Origin: Streptomyces sp. JB150
Lineage (GTDB): Bacteria; Actinomycetota; Actinomycetes; Streptomycetales; Streptomycetaceae
NCBI RefSeq assembly: GCF_011193355.1
Contig: NZ_CP049780.1
Location: 4,105,085-4,169,084, forward strand
DNA: 64,000 nt
Reading direction: 5' to 3'
The notes under the pieces are model-generated. The model was not told where the DNA came from, made no database searches, and was given only the letters and a program-made list of their open reading frames with translations. Below, piece after piece: positions 17,658 through 26,039 of this stretch (the stretch's first letter is position 1; the number at the start of each line of letters is the position of its first letter). Made by a program: the position numbers and the translations under genes.

Positions 17658-18638
17658 TCAGGCGTTCGCCGTCTCGGTCTCGCGGAGCACGAAGCCGGGG
17701 TCGACCTGGGCGGCCAGGTCGGCTCCGGTGCGCTCGTTGCCCCAGGACTCGGCGTTCTTCAGGTGGAAGTGGACCATCTGGCGGGTGTAACGCTCCCAGT
17801 CGCGCCGTTCGTACGTGGCGTCGGCGGCCGACCGGAGGGTGCGCAGGGCGTGGCGGTTGGCGTCCTCCAGGAGGTCGAACCGGGGCGGGCGGCCCTTCTC
17901 CATGGCGCGGACCCAGTCGGAGTGTCCGACCGTGACGAGCAGGTCGTGCCCGACCTGTTCCCGCAGGTAGTCGAGGTCGTCCTGGCCCTGCACCTTGTTG
18001 CCGACGACCTTCAGCTCGACGCCGAAGTCGCGGGCGTACTCCTTGTACTGGCGGTAGACGGAGACTCCCTTCCGGGTCGGCTCGGCGACGAGGAACGTCA
18101 TGTCGAAGCGGGTGAACAGGCCGGAGGCGAAGGAGTCCGAGCCCGCGGTCATGTCGACCACGACGTACTCGTCGCGGCCGTCGACCAGGTGGTTCAGGCA
18201 CAGCTCCACCGCTCCGGTCTTGGAGTGGTAGCAGGCGACCCCCAGGTCGGCTTCGGTGAAGGGGCCGGTGACCATCAAACGGACGGCGCCGCCGTCGAGT
18301 TCCACCGTCCGGGCGCAGGCGTCGTAGACCGGATTGTCCTCGCGCACCCGCAGCAGCCGGGAGCCCTCGCCGGGCGGCGTGGTCTTGATCATCGTCGCGG
18401 CGGAGGGGATGCGCGGATTGGTGCCGCGCAGATAGTCCTTGATCAGCGGAAGGTGGTCGCCCATCGCGGGCAGGGCGGCGGACTCCGTCTCGTCGAGGCC
18501 GAGCGCGACGCCCAGGTGCTGGTTGATGTCGGCGTCGACCGCCACCACCGGCGCGCCGGTGGTGGCCAGGTGGCGGATGAAGAGGGAGGACAGGGTGGTC
18601 TTGCCGCTGCCGCCCTTCCCGACGAAAGCAATTTTCAT
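17658..18638 (-). CDS. CooC/MinD-type P-loop ATPase
   Basis: A 326-residue SIMIBI-class ATPase. The N-terminus is a deviant Walker A with the signature lysine (FVGKGGSGKTTLSSLF, residues 5-20). DADINQHLG (switch I region) and VVVDMTAGSDSFASGLF (Walker B/switch II) follow. The pattern is that of CooC-like nickel-insertion or NifH-like maturation ATPases; the metal or partner is not recoverable from context. It is divergent from the Fic-like gene with about 100 bp between. The 3' flank carries a short duplicated GGGCGTCCGGTGTCA-like unit. Confidence 0.82.
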   Translation of the reverse strand: MKIAFVGKGGSGKTTLSSLFIRHLATTGAPVVAVDADINQHLGVALGLDETESAALPAMGDHLPLIKDYLRGTNPRIPSAATMIKTTPPGEGSRLLRVREDNPVYDACARTVELDGGAVRLMVTGPFTEADLGVACYHSKTGAVELCLNHLVDGRDEYVVVDMTAGSDSFASGLFTRFDMTFLVAEPTRKGVSVYRQYKEYARDFGVELKVVGNKVQGQDDLDYLREQVGHDLLVTVGHSDWVRAMEKGRPPRFDLLEDANRHALRTLRSAADATYERRDWERYTRQMVHFHLKNAESWGNERTGADLAAQVDPGFVLRETETANA

Positions 18639-18730
18639 GTTCAGTAAGCGTAGTGACGGGGTACCGCGCGCGTTGGCCCGACGTGAAGAAGACCACTCCT
18701 TCGTGGGGTGGGGGGCTCCAGGTGCGTAAT

Positions 18731-18750
18731 GTCGTACTCATGAGTACGAC
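18731..18750. promoter_or_regulatory. perfect 20-bp palindrome over a start codon
   Basis: GTCGTACTCATGAGTACGAC is perfectly self-complementary, and the ATG of the Fic-like gene (18740-18742) sits at its centre. It could be a repressor site blocking initiation or an RNA hairpin hiding the start. No ribosome-binding site lies at normal distance, so the mRNA may be leaderless. Confidence 0.6.
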
Positions 18751-19564
18751 AGGCGCGACCGCCGATCCGCTCGCGGCCCTGGGCGCACTGCCCGGCGTCG
18801 CCGAGTCCGTGGAGTCCGTGCGCAAGGCCGTGGACCGGGTCTACGGGCACCGGATCATGCGGCGCCGCAGCAACGAGATCACCTCCGAGGCGGCCCTGCG
18901 CGGCGCCCGGGGCTCGGCGGCGCTGGCCGGCGCCGACTGGGCCCTGGAGGAGGTGCGCCGGCGTACCGACTTCAGCGGTGACGCCGAGTCCCGCACCATG
19001 GGCGCGGCGCTGCGGCTGACCGCCGAGGCGGGGCAGCTGCTGTCCATCTGGCGGCAGTCGCCGCTGCGGGTGCTGGCCCGGCTGCACCTGGTGGCCGCGG
19101 CCGACAACGCCGACGAGGTGGGCCGGCCGCGCCAGGCGGGCGAGCCGGTCGACGAGCCGCTGATCGGGCAGCCGCTGCCGAGCGCCGCCGAGGTGTCGGC
19201 CCGCCTGGACGGACTGGCGGACATCATCATCGCGGGCGGTTCGGCCCCGGCGCTGGTCACGGCCGCCGTCGTGCACGGCGAACTGCTCGCGCTGCGGCCC
19301 TTCGTCTCCCACAACGGCCTGGTCGCGCGCGCGGCCGAGCGGATCGTGCTGGTGGGCAGCGGGCTGGACCCGAAGTCCGTGTGCCCGGCCGAGGTCGGCC
19401 ACGCGGAGCTGGGCCGCGAGGCCTATCTGACGGCGTTCGACGGCTATCTGTCCGGCACTGCGGAGGGCATGGCGGCCTGGATCGCGCACTGCGGCAAGGC
19501 GGTCGAACTGGGCGCGCGCGAGTCGACGGCGGTGTGCGAGGCGCTTCAGCGCGGAGCGGCGTAG
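18740..19564 (+). CDS. Fic/DOC-like protein with altered active site
   Basis: A 274-residue, largely helical protein with the Fic-fold layout: RSNEITSEAALRGARGSAALAGADW at the N-terminus, paired helices, then a core loop near residues 185-196. Canonical Fic enzymes have HPFxxGNGRxxR there. This protein reads RPFVSHNGLVAR, so the catalytic His and the phosphate-binding Arg are both replaced. AMP transfer by the usual chemistry is therefore unlikely; it may bind nucleotide or protein without catalysis. Start ATG at 18740 lies within the palindrome. A strong terminator follows the stop. Confidence 0.75.
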   Translation: MSTTGATADPLAALGALPGVAESVESVRKAVDRVYGHRIMRRRSNEITSEAALRGARGSAALAGADWALEEVRRRTDFSGDAESRTMGAALRLTAEAGQLLSIWRQSPLRVLARLHLVAAADNADEVGRPRQAGEPVDEPLIGQPLPSAAEVSARLDGLADIIIAGGSAPALVTAAVVHGELLALRPFVSHNGLVARAAERIVLVGSGLDPKSVCPAEVGHAELGREAYLTAFDGYLSGTAEGMAAWIAHCGKAVELGARESTAVCEALQRGAA

Positions 19565-19602
19565 TCCGGAAAAAAGGGGCGCCTGGGGTGCCGAAAAGGG
19601 TT

Positions 19603-19630
19603 GCGGCGGTACGAATGCTCGTACCGCCGC
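19603..19630 (+). terminator. terminator of the Fic-like gene
   Basis: GCGGCGGTACGA and its complement form a perfect 12-bp stem with an ATGC loop, 38 bases past the stop. Confidence 0.8.
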
Positions 19631-19897
19631 TGGCATGATCACCGAGTTACCAAGCGTCCTCGAATGTCGCCCATCAGGTCGGGGTCTTTGCCCTTACCTG
19701 GTGCGGCTGGCCCGTAATCGACGGGTCGACGTCGCGTGGGTGCCCGGTGTTCATGCTTCGGTCCGTGGGGCCAATTGCGTATCTAAGGTGATCCTCTCGG
19801 ATGTCCTTGGTCTCGCGGGCCGTTGAGTCCTTTGTACTCCAGCGCGGCAGTAAGCGGAAGTGGTGGCTCGACTTTTTACTTTTAGGTTCAAACAGGA
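19631..19897. other. intergenic region with AT-rich tract
   Basis: Between the Fic terminator and the HAD gene there is one short frame (19635-19826, 63 codons) without a ribosome-binding site or recognisable family. A low-GC tract at 19865-19910 includes CTTTTTACTTTTAGG. A small RNA or cryptic peptide cannot be excluded; nothing is firmly supported. Confidence 0.4.
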
Positions 19898-20728
19898 CTA
19901 AATATCGGCCCGGCGGCGGCTCGCGTACCAGACGAGTCCGGCGGTGGCCGCCGCCGCTCCTATCGCCGCCGCCGCGACCAGGGCGGGCCGCGGCGGCACG
20001 GAGAAGGCGGGCAGCCGCTGCTTCAGCCGGACGGGGCGGTGGAAGTCGAGAACCGGCCAGCCGCGCGCGACGGCCTCCCGGCGCAGCGCCCGGTCCGGGT
20101 TGACGGCGTGCGGGTGGCCCACGGACTCCAGCATCGGCAGGTCCGTCGCCGAGTCGCTGTAGGCGTAGCAGCGGGACAGGTCGTAGCCCTCGGAGGCGGC
20201 GAGCTCCCGGATGGCCTCCGCCTTCGTCGGGCCGTAGGCGTAGTACTCGACCTCGCCGGTGTAGCAGCCGTCCTCGCCCACGACCATCCGCGTGGCCACC
20301 ACGCGGTCCGCGCCCAGCAGCTCGCCGATCGGCTCGACCACCTCCGACCCGGACGTGGACACGATCACCACGTCGCGGCCGGCCGTGTGGTGCTCCTCGA
20401 TGAGCGAGGCGGCCTCGTCGTAGATGAGCGGGTCGATGAGATCGTGCAGCGTCTCCGCGACGATCTCCTTCACCTGCTGGACGTTCCAGCCGCGGACGAG
20501 CCGGGACAGGTACTCGCGTGTCCGCTCCATCTGATCGTGGTCCATACCGCCCACGAGGAACACGAACTGGGCGTACGCGGTGCGCAAGGCGGCCCTGCGG
20601 TTGATCAGCCCGCCTTGGTAGAAGGACTTGCTGAAGGTGAGCGTGCTCGACTTCGCAATGACCGTCTTGTCCAGGTCAAAGAAGGCCGCTGTGCGGGGCA
20701 AGGAGTGGTTTTCCACGACCCTGAGCAT
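19898..20728 (-). CDS. HAD-IB phosphatase, C-terminally anchored
   Basis: A 276-residue HAD-superfamily hydrolase of the SerB-like IB subfamily. Motif I is FFDLDKTVI (nucleophile and acid/base Asp), motif II is VIVSTSGS, and motif IV is CYAYSDSATDLPML. A four-helix cap lies between. The last 30 residues form one membrane helix (ALVAAAAIGAAAATAGLVWY) ending in RRRAD, so the enzyme is probably tail-anchored. It lies upstream of the tad locus and on the opposite strand from it, a conserved neighbour in Streptomyces. Likely substrate: a small phosphomonoester; unproven. Confidence 0.88.
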   Translation of the reverse strand: MLRVVENHSLPRTAAFFDLDKTVIAKSSTLTFSKSFYQGGLINRRAALRTAYAQFVFLVGGMDHDQMERTREYLSRLVRGWNVQQVKEIVAETLHDLIDPLIYDEAASLIEEHHTAGRDVVIVSTSGSEVVEPIGELLGADRVVATRMVVGEDGCYTGEVEYYAYGPTKAEAIRELAASEGYDLSRCYAYSDSATDLPMLESVGHPHAVNPDRALRREAVARGWPVLDFHRPVRLKQRLPAFSVPPRPALVAAAAIGAAAATAGLVWYASRRRADI

Positions 20729-20832
20729 ATGCGCAGCCCATTCGGCGTAAGGTGGGGCGCGTGGGTTTGCCTGAGAGGGCTCTCGGGTACACCATGGAAG
20801 TCACGGATCGTTCGCGACCGTGCTAACCCGGT

Positions 20833-20898
20833 CCGACTCCTCCCCCCCCGAGTCGGCCGTGGGGACGACCCCCGCTCTCCCCCCCGGCGGGGGTCGTC
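20833..20898 (+). ncRNA. 6C RNA
   Basis: Two adjacent hairpins with C-rich loops match the actinobacterial 6C RNA definition. The first has stem CCGACTC/GAGTCGG (20833-20856) and a loop with eight consecutive C. The second has a perfect 12-bp stem GACGACCCCCGC/GCGGGGGTCGTC (20864-20898) and a loop with seven consecutive C. 6C RNAs are known beside chromosome-partitioning and pilus genes, as here beside the tad locus. The strand is assigned from the C-rich loops. The transcript ends are not determined. Confidence 0.82.
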
Positions 20899-21327
20899 GC
20901 ATGTCCGGGCGGGTTTTTCCCTTCATGGCGCGCCGTGGGCGCCGCACTGTGGCGGCTGCGGCCGCCCTCTTCGTATGCCCATGATCCGTCACTCAGGGTA
21001 GTCGTCGGACTGCTCTGCGGAAGCCGCACAGGAGAGGGCGCGCAGGCGCTCGCGGCTCACCGGTATGGGTGATGGCGATATTCACAGGGATCGGGTTGTC
21101 CACAGTTTTCGACCAAGATCCACATCATTTCCGTGTTCGCCGCATCGTGTTTCCCGTGCGCATCGCTCCGGCGAGTTCCAGGCCGGTTCCGTTTGCGGTG
21201 TGCGTATGGCCGGTTTCCGCCGCTGCGCTCATATGGGCGGCCGGATCACCGGTTCGTCAACTGTCGCCTGCGCGGGCCGCCGAGGCCCGCCGGCGACGCC
21301 ATCGGGCAGCGAAGGGGGACATCCGCC
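20899..21327. other. leader region of the tad operon
   Basis: 429 bp between the 6C RNA and cpaE. It has a GATATTCACAGGGATCGGGTTGTCC-like stretch near 21075 and moderate AT content at 21080-21150, compatible with a promoter. No gene is supported. Confidence 0.4.
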
Positions 21328-22431
21328 ATGGCTGGAACCATCACACACGAGCAGCCGTCCGCCGCCGGCGGGCGGCCGGGCAGGCCGCTGATCGTCACCG
21401 AGGACACCGATCTCCTCGACGACCTGCTGCGGCTGTGCGCGGCGGCCGGAGCCACACCCGAGGTCCGCCACGCCCCGCCCGAGCGCGGCGGCGGCTGGGA
21501 GGCGGCGCCGCTCGTCCTGGTCGGCGACGACGCCGCGCGGCGGGTGCGCGGCGCCCCGCGCAGAGGCGGAGTGGTGCTGGTCGGGCGGGACCAGGACGAC
21601 CCGGGTGTGTGGCGGCGCGCCGTGGAGATCGGCGCCGACCACGTCCTGATGCTCCCCGACGGCGAGCAGTGGCTGGTCGACCGCATCGCCGACGTCGCCG
21701 AGGGCGTCGGCCGGCCCGCTCTCACCGTCGGCGTCATCGGCGGCCGGGGCGGCGCCGGGGCCTCCACGCTCGCGTGCGCCCTCGCCGTCACCTCCGCGCG
21801 GGAGGGTGTGCGCACGCTGCTGGTGGACGCCGATCCGCTCGGCGGCGGGCTCGACGTCCTCCTCGGCGGCGAGACCGCCGCAGGGCTTCGCTGGCCCGCC
21901 TTCGCCGCCTCGCGCGGCCGGGTCGGCAGCGGGGCCCTGGAGGAGTCGCTGCCGGAGCTGCACGCGCTGCGGGTCCTCAGCTGGGACCGGGGCGACTGCC
22001 TCGCCATCGCCCCGCAGGCCGTGCGGGCGGTGCTGGCCGCCGCGCGGCGCCGCGGCGGCACGGTCGTGGTCGACCTGCCCCGCCGGATCGACGACGGCGT
22101 CGCCGAAGTCCTCGCCCAGCTCGACATCGGCCTCCTCGTCGTCCCCGCCGAGCTGCGCGCGGTGGCGGCGGCCGGCCGGGTGGCCTCCGCCGTCGGCATG
22201 GTGCTGCGCGATCTGCGGGTCGCCGTCCGCGGGCCGTACGCCCCCGGACTCGACGACCGTGAGGTGGCCCGCCTGCTCGGACTGCCGCTCGCCGGGGAAG
22301 TGCCGGCCGAGTCCGGGCTCTCCCGCGCGGTTGAGGGCAGGGAACCGCCCGGCGCGGGCGGCCGCGGACCGCTCGCGCGGTTCTGCAGGGAGTTCTGGGA
22401 GCGGGCGCTGGCCGAGGCGGGGGCGGTATGA
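21328..22431 (+). CDS. CpaE/TadZ-like pilus localisation ATPase
   Basis: A 367-residue MinD/ParA-family protein, first gene of the tad (Flp pilus/type II-like secretion) operon. Residues 20-120 form an atypical receiver-like domain. The ATPase fold begins at TVGVIGGRGGAGASTLACAL, with the P-loop at about 138-147. The usual signature lysines of the deviant Walker A are missing (Arg and Ala instead), as in some TadZ proteins. TLLVDADPLGGGLDVLLGG is the switch region. The ATG at 21328 follows a GAAGGGGG ribosome-binding site. It overlaps tadA by ATGA. Confidence 0.87.
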   Translation: MAGTITHEQPSAAGGRPGRPLIVTEDTDLLDDLLRLCAAAGATPEVRHAPPERGGGWEAAPLVLVGDDAARRVRGAPRRGGVVLVGRDQDDPGVWRRAVEIGADHVLMLPDGEQWLVDRIADVAEGVGRPALTVGVIGGRGGAGASTLACALAVTSAREGVRTLLVDADPLGGGLDVLLGGETAAGLRWPAFAASRGRVGSGALEESLPELHALRVLSWDRGDCLAIAPQAVRAVLAAARRRGGTVVVDLPRRIDDGVAEVLAQLDIGLLVVPAELRAVAAAGRVASAVGMVLRDLRVAVRGPYAPGLDDREVARLLGLPLAGEVPAESGLSRAVEGREPPGAGGRGPLARFCREFWERALAEAGAV

Positions 22432-23510
22432 GCGGCGGGGGTGTGCGTGGTCGGGGTGATGTGAGCGGCGGGGGCGTGCGCGGGGCGGACGGTGTGAGTC
22501 GTGGCGGCAGTGGGCGTGGCCGGGGTGGCTTGAGTGGGGGATACGGCGACGGATACGGGCGCGGGTACGACCGCGGGGGCGGGGGTGAGGTCGGCCGTGG
22601 GCACGCGGGCGCGTACGACGGTGGGTCCTCCGGGGCGGGGCCGGGCGGGGCGGTGACCCTGTCCGTGCCGCTGCTGGACGGAGTACGGCAGTGGCTGGCC
22701 GAGCACGGGGCCGAGCCGACGCCCGCGCGGGTGGCGCAGGCGCTGCGTGAGCAGGGGCGGGTGCTCGGTGACACCGAAGTCCTGGGCACGGCCGAGCGGT
22801 TGCGGTCCGAGCTGGTCGGCAGCGGACCGCTGGAGCCGCTGCTCGCCGATCCGTCGGTCACCGACGTCCTGGTCTCGGCGCCCGACCGGGTGTGGGTGGA
22901 CCGCGGCGGCGGTCTGGAGCTGACGTCGGTGGCCTTCGCGGACGCGGGCGCCGTACGGCGGCTCGCGCAGCGGCTGGCCTCCGTGGCCGGGCGGCGGCTG
23001 GACGACGCCCGCCCCTGGGTCGACGCCCGGCTGCCCGACGGCACCCGGCTGCACGCGGTGCTGCCGCCGGTCGCGGTCGGCTGCACCTGCCTGGCGCTGC
23101 GGGTGATCCGGCCGCGCGCGTTCACGCTGGACGAGCTGGTCGTGGCGGGCACCGTGCCGCCGGGCGGGGACCGGGTGCTGCGGGCGCTGCTGCGGGCCCG
23201 GCTGTCCTTCCTGATCAGCGGCGGTACGGGCAGCGGGAAGACCACCCTGCTCAGTGCCCTGCTGGGGCTGGTGGGGCCGGGGGAGCGGATCGTGCTCGCC
23301 GAGGACTCCGCCGAGCTGCGGCCGGACCACCCCCACGTCGTCCGGCTGGAGACCCGGCCGGCGAACCAGGAGGGCGCGGGCCTGGTCACCCTCGAGGACC
23401 TGGTGCGCCAGGCGCTGCGGATGCGGCCGGACCGGCTGGTCGTGGGAGAGGTGCGCGGGGCCGAGGTGGTGCACCTGCTGGCCGCCCTGAACACCGGCCA
23501 CGAAGGCGGC
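22428..23510 (+). pseudogene. tadA: tadA secretion ATPase, 5' part (disrupted)
   Basis: The first 361 codons of a type II/IV secretion ATPase that powers Flp pilus assembly. After a Gly/Arg/Ser-rich 75-residue leader, the N-terminal domain leads to Walker A (GGTGSGKTT, 265-273) and Walker B (RLVVGEVRG, 336-344). The frame runs into the transposon after Gly361 and stops at 23570 after 20 foreign residues. The remaining 130 codons resume at 48765, so the uninterrupted protein would have been 491 residues. The break falls inside the conserved GHEGG-CGTVHAN histidine box, so the truncated product cannot be a working motor. Confidence 0.95.
23506..23510. repeat. target-site duplication, left copy
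   Basis: GCGGC directly precedes the left TGTCGGAC end; the same five bases follow the right end at 48760-48764. Removing the element and one copy restores the tadA frame exactly. Confidence 0.95.
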
Positions 23511-23590
23511 TGTCGGACGACGCTGAAGATTTCAGTACCGCAAGATTCATTTCAGTGGAGTTTTCAGTAGCGCAGGAAAGACTTCAGTAC
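23511..23590. repeat. left transposon end with TnsB-site repeats
   Basis: The terminal inverted repeat is 23511-23538 and ends in AAGATTTCAGTAC. Further copies of the TTTCAGTA/G core follow at 23550-23557, 23562-23570 and 23582-23590 (CTTCAGTAC). All are in the same orientation and 12-20 bp apart, as expected for TnsB-binding sites. Confidence 0.85.
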
Positions 23591-23970
23591 GCTCACTGAG
23601 GGTTACCAGCCACGCCCGTCGGTTCGTGCGTAGCCGTCCCCTTCTCCCTTCTCCTTCTTCCGGGTCTCGGGGCACGTCCAGCAGGTCCGCGAGGTGACGC
23701 GGACCGCCCGTCTGGACCTGCGCGCCATCCATACCGACCATCCGGCAGTCGTCGGCATCTGGGCTACCACGGCAGCTGACACTCATCCGCTGTTGTCGCA
23801 GTACGCGCTGTCAGTTCTGTAGCTCGTGCGCATCTCCAGGTGCGGAGCGGGCTAAGGTGCTCGCGCCCTAGGCTTCTGCACTGATCTACGAAAAACCATA
23901 GACGCGAGGAAACTCTAAAAGATATCCTGCACTTACAGGTTTTCTTTGATCTTAACTGGGGGAATGTGGC
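23591..23970. other. left subterminal region of the transposon
   Basis: No intact gene is recognised. A frame at about 23675-23821 (HVQQVREVTRTARLDLRAI...LLSQYALSVL, then stop) lacks a start and may be the 3' remnant of a lost gene. The stretch 23885-23950 is AT-rich and probably holds the promoter of the first cargo gene. Confidence 0.4.
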
Positions 23971-24345
23971 GTGGGCGACCCGTACGAGTTCGACGGTGCG
24001 ACATGGGACGAGCTTCGCAAAGCGGTCGAGGAGAACGGCGGAGTGCTCCGCATCTACATGGCCAACCTGCGCGAGCTGCAGAACGCCGGCCGACTGGGCA
24101 TCCATGTCCGCAACGAGATCAGCCGCCGCCTTGCCGGTATCGGCCTCGGCCACCTGCCCGCCGAGCTGCCCTCGTACCAGGAGAACGAGGTGGTCCTCTT
24201 CCAGCTCGGCACTCCGGCCGCCGACGTCGTCGAAGCCGTACGTGGCGACAACTTCGCCCGCGCCGAAGGCGCCTTGCGCCGCCTGAACACCAAGGGCGAC
24301 GCCGAGAAACTCGCCGCCATCGCCGCGATCCTCAACGAGGAGTAG
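23971..24345 (+). CDS. small cargo protein of unknown function
   Basis: A 124-residue mostly helical protein, start GTG at 23971 preceded by GGGGGA at 8 bases. It opens GDPYEFDGATWDELRKAVEENGG and includes EISRRLAGIGLGHLPAELPSYQENEVVLFQLGTPAADVVEAVR. No enzymatic motif is recognised. It lies 50 bp upstream of the HEPN-like gene on the same strand, so the two are probably one operon. A role as a small partner or antitoxin to that protein is possible but only inferred from adjacency. Confidence 0.7.
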   Translation: MGDPYEFDGATWDELRKAVEENGGVLRIYMANLRELQNAGRLGIHVRNEISRRLAGIGLGHLPAELPSYQENEVVLFQLGTPAADVVEAVRGDNFARAEGALRRLNTKGDAEKLAAIAAILNEE

Positions 24346-24395
24346 CTAAGCCACCGGGCCAAGGTCTTCTCCACACCCAGAAACGGGGGAAAGCA

Positions 24396-25523
24396 GTGAC
24401 AGACGACCAGCACGATCACGACGAGGAGCCCGAAGAGACCGCGGAGCCGGACGGCGAGCAGGAACCGGAGGCTCAGAAGAACGACGAACAGGAACCCGCG
24501 CAACCTCGGCGCCTCACCATCGGCGAGCTCGCCGAGGAGTTCCAGCAGGCCACCGGCAGGCCTGCGCCCGGCATAGCCACGCCGGGAATCTTCGCGGCGA
24601 CCGAAGCCTTCCGCCGTGCCTTCGACAGCCCGTTTCAGAGGATGCTCCGGGAGTTGCCTGCGGTCCAGCTGTTTCCGAACGCAGGACTGGCTGCCCGCCT
24701 GCAGGGATTGTTCCCCATGCAGGAGAACACGATCGGCGCCGCCGTACGAGCGAGCATGCAGTCCCAGTCTGTGCTCAGCAACCTGGACCTCCGACACCTC
24801 ATGCCCGGCGGGATCCTTAGCCGCAATGAAGCCCTGCGCCTCGCCGGTTCGACGCTCTGGGAGCGACTGCAGGAGCTTGATCCGGAGAACTGGCGCGGGG
24901 AACGGCTCCGGCGTCTCGACATGCTCACCGTCATGGAAGAGGGCATCCCGCTGGTGTGGACACCGCCGGCGGACGTCATCCACGACCTGCTTGACGCGCC
25001 GGACGCCCCAGCCCGCCGCAAGGTGCTGGAGCAGCAGGCGGCTGCCGTCCTCGAGCATTGCCGCACCGTCCTCACGGACGTCCATCGCCACGACCTGACG
25101 GCAGAGGTCGGCTTCCTCAACGACTGCCTCGACTCGATCAACAGTGGGAAGCACGCGGCCGCGCAGGTGCTCGCTTCCTCCGTCCTGGACACCGTCCTGC
25201 GCGCCATGGTCCGGGCGGACACCAGCCTCCAGAACAGCCAGGGCGGCTTCAACTTCAAGGTTCTCGCTGCGCAGTTGCCGAAGGCCACCCCGGACACCTT
25301 GGTAGGCCAGTTCCGCGCATACTGCATCAACACCAGCATCCACAAGGCGTACGAGCCGTATTTCGGGCCTCCGGTGCCCGAGGAGTACAACCGTCACGCG
25401 ACCGCCCATGCAGCGGGGCCGACACAGATTACGCTCGCCAACGCCCTCGCCGCGGTGATGCTAGCCGTCGGCCTGCTCCGGGAGTTGGAGGAGACGCAGC
25501 GGCCCCTGAGCCCGGCCGGGTGA
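24396..25523 (+). CDS. HEPN-like protein (candidate RNase)
   Basis: A 375-residue protein starting at GTG 24396 after a GGGGGA ribosome-binding site. The first 38 residues are very acidic and probably disordered. A helical middle domain follows (40-240). The C-terminal 130 residues contain YNRHATAHAAGP (Arg333, His334, His338) and then a long helix TLANALAAVMLAVGLLRELEE. R-x4-H followed by a hydrophobic helix is the arrangement of HEPN domains, which act as RNases in many toxin and phage-defence systems. The assignment rests on this motif and on helix content only; there is no other recognisable domain. Confidence 0.6.
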   Translation: MTDDQHDHDEEPEETAEPDGEQEPEAQKNDEQEPAQPRRLTIGELAEEFQQATGRPAPGIATPGIFAATEAFRRAFDSPFQRMLRELPAVQLFPNAGLAARLQGLFPMQENTIGAAVRASMQSQSVLSNLDLRHLMPGGILSRNEALRLAGSTLWERLQELDPENWRGERLRRLDMLTVMEEGIPLVWTPPADVIHDLLDAPDAPARRKVLEQQAAAVLEHCRTVLTDVHRHDLTAEVGFLNDCLDSINSGKHAAAQVLASSVLDTVLRAMVRADTSLQNSQGGFNFKVLAAQLPKATPDTLVGQFRAYCINTSIHKAYEPYFGPPVPEEYNRHATAHAAGPTQITLANALAAVMLAVGLLRELEETQRPLSPAG

Positions 25524-26039
25524 CACCGGGCCGGACCGACAGGAAGTGGCCGAGAGGGGTAAGAGGGAACCGCGGAGGTATCTCCCCAACACCTTTCCTT
25601 CCTTATATGGTGGGTGTACGCAGTGGCGTGCGGCCGACCTCAGTCCATTCGGCCGCTTCCTGCTCGTCCACACGCACGGAGTCTTCCCCACGTCAGTCTG
25701 GCTGCTCGCTCCATTCGAAGTCGGACGCCCCTGGGCCTGCTGGGCGTTGTCCGTCGGCTGGGGCACCGGCACCACCTTGATCGTCGCCCGCGTGCGATCC
25801 CAGCTGGTCGTGTACATCGGAGTCGACGTCGCCAGCACCGCGCCGGTCGCTGGTGTCACCCCGCGCCATGGCATCAACCCCACCAGGATCTCGACCCGCC
25901 GTCGTTCCACACAACACGCGAACGTCGGGGACCTTGAGTGCGGGAAGTGGCTGAGCGTGCGAGCCAAGTGACCACCGAACACGCAACTGGTGCGGTAGGT
26001 TCCGTCAGATCTGATGATCGATCGTGGGGCGGGCCGGGG
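25524..26039. other. cargo intergenic region without a supported gene
   Basis: Frames exist on both strands (for example 25546-25971 +), but none has a convincing ribosome-binding site, codon bias or domain. A Thr/Arg/Ser-rich translation suggests non-coding or decayed sequence. It may hold the promoter of the Endo VII-like gene. Confidence 0.4.

Noticed and set aside
19635..19826. A 63-codon frame downstream of the Fic-like gene
   Set aside because: No ribosome-binding site, no recognisable family, and it directly follows a terminator. Kept only as a note.
25546..25971. A 141-codon frame between the HEPN-like and Endo VII-type genes
   Set aside because: Composition is atypical and competing frames exist on the other strand; no domain is visible.
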